A DNA stretch of 64,000 nt from Acanthacorydalis orientalis (lineage: Eukaryota; Arthropoda; Insecta; Megaloptera; Corydalidae). The notes under the pieces were generated by a model. It had not been told where the DNA came from and did not search any database. It worked only from the letters and a program-made list of their open reading frames with translations. Shown here one piece after another: positions 63,863 to 64,000 of this stretch. A program made the translations under genes and the position numbers. Location: positions 23,923,012 through 23,987,011 of the forward strand of contig CM068313.1 of NCBI GenBank assembly GCA_034766995.1, written 5' to 3'. Numbering within the stretch: the stretch's first letter is position 1; every line of letters begins with the position of its first letter.

Positions 63863-64000
63863 CAAATAAAAATGAAACATGAATAATATTACTACAGAAA
63901 ATTAAAATATACAAGCATAGGAATGCAGGCAAGTGTTCAAAAAAATGATTCATTATCTTTTCGAGTTATGTTGTCTAATGATTACAATTGTAAAGTATCT

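Overview
This is eukaryotic nuclear DNA with no gene that I can support. Base composition is very AT-rich, roughly a quarter G+C by eye. There are about 75 perfect or near-perfect (AT)n arrays of 20 to 90 bp, close to one per 850 bp. Two decayed mariner copies of the cecropia/Hsmar1-like type, tRNA-derived repeat fragments, and TATA/GA/CA compound microsatellites point to an animal, most likely an arthropod with an AT-rich genome (an insect such as a hymenopteran is plausible). The species cannot be fixed from this window.

Layout. The background is simple AT-rich sequence. Set into it at intervals of about 1.5 to 5 kb are islands of 150 to 450 bp with clearly higher G+C and complex sequence (for example 540-712, 2396-2640, 3985-4275, 6600-6860, 9720-10115, 11945-12245, 15175-15560, 23545-23845, 27400-27690, 31480-32000, 35660-35990, 38120-38415, 40060-40345, 48820-49150, 57470-57720). 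None reads as a recognisable protein. Several carry homeodomain, POU-octamer, TALE, Sox or Runx-like words, so the most economical reading is candidate cis-regulatory or otherwise constrained non-coding DNA in a gene desert or a giant intron. The proof would be conservation, which cannot be tested here.

Mobile elements. 9324-9657 and 48199-48552 are two diverged copies of the same mariner 5' end, each with one terminal inverted repeat and about the first 60 codons of a broken transposase, both on the minus strand. 62222-62305 is an 84-bp terminal-inverted-repeat element resembling a piggyBac-type MITE. 34995-35068 (minus) and 45145-45215 (plus) look like tRNA-derived SINE fragments.

Most interesting signal. 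All three GGTAAG words that I found on the minus strand (8337-8342, 41543-41548, 50057-50062) are fused directly to a 3' splice-site-like end (YAG|GTAAG). Two of them follow a long pyrimidine-rich tract. This is the architecture of recursive splice sites (zero-length exons, ratchet points) known from long insect introns. Weaker same-strand candidates lie at 20563, 40291 and 43354. Together with the absence of exons, this suggests the window lies inside one very long intron of a gene transcribed on the minus strand, with the GC-richer islands as possible intronic enhancers. This is inference, and nascent or total RNA-seq would decide it.
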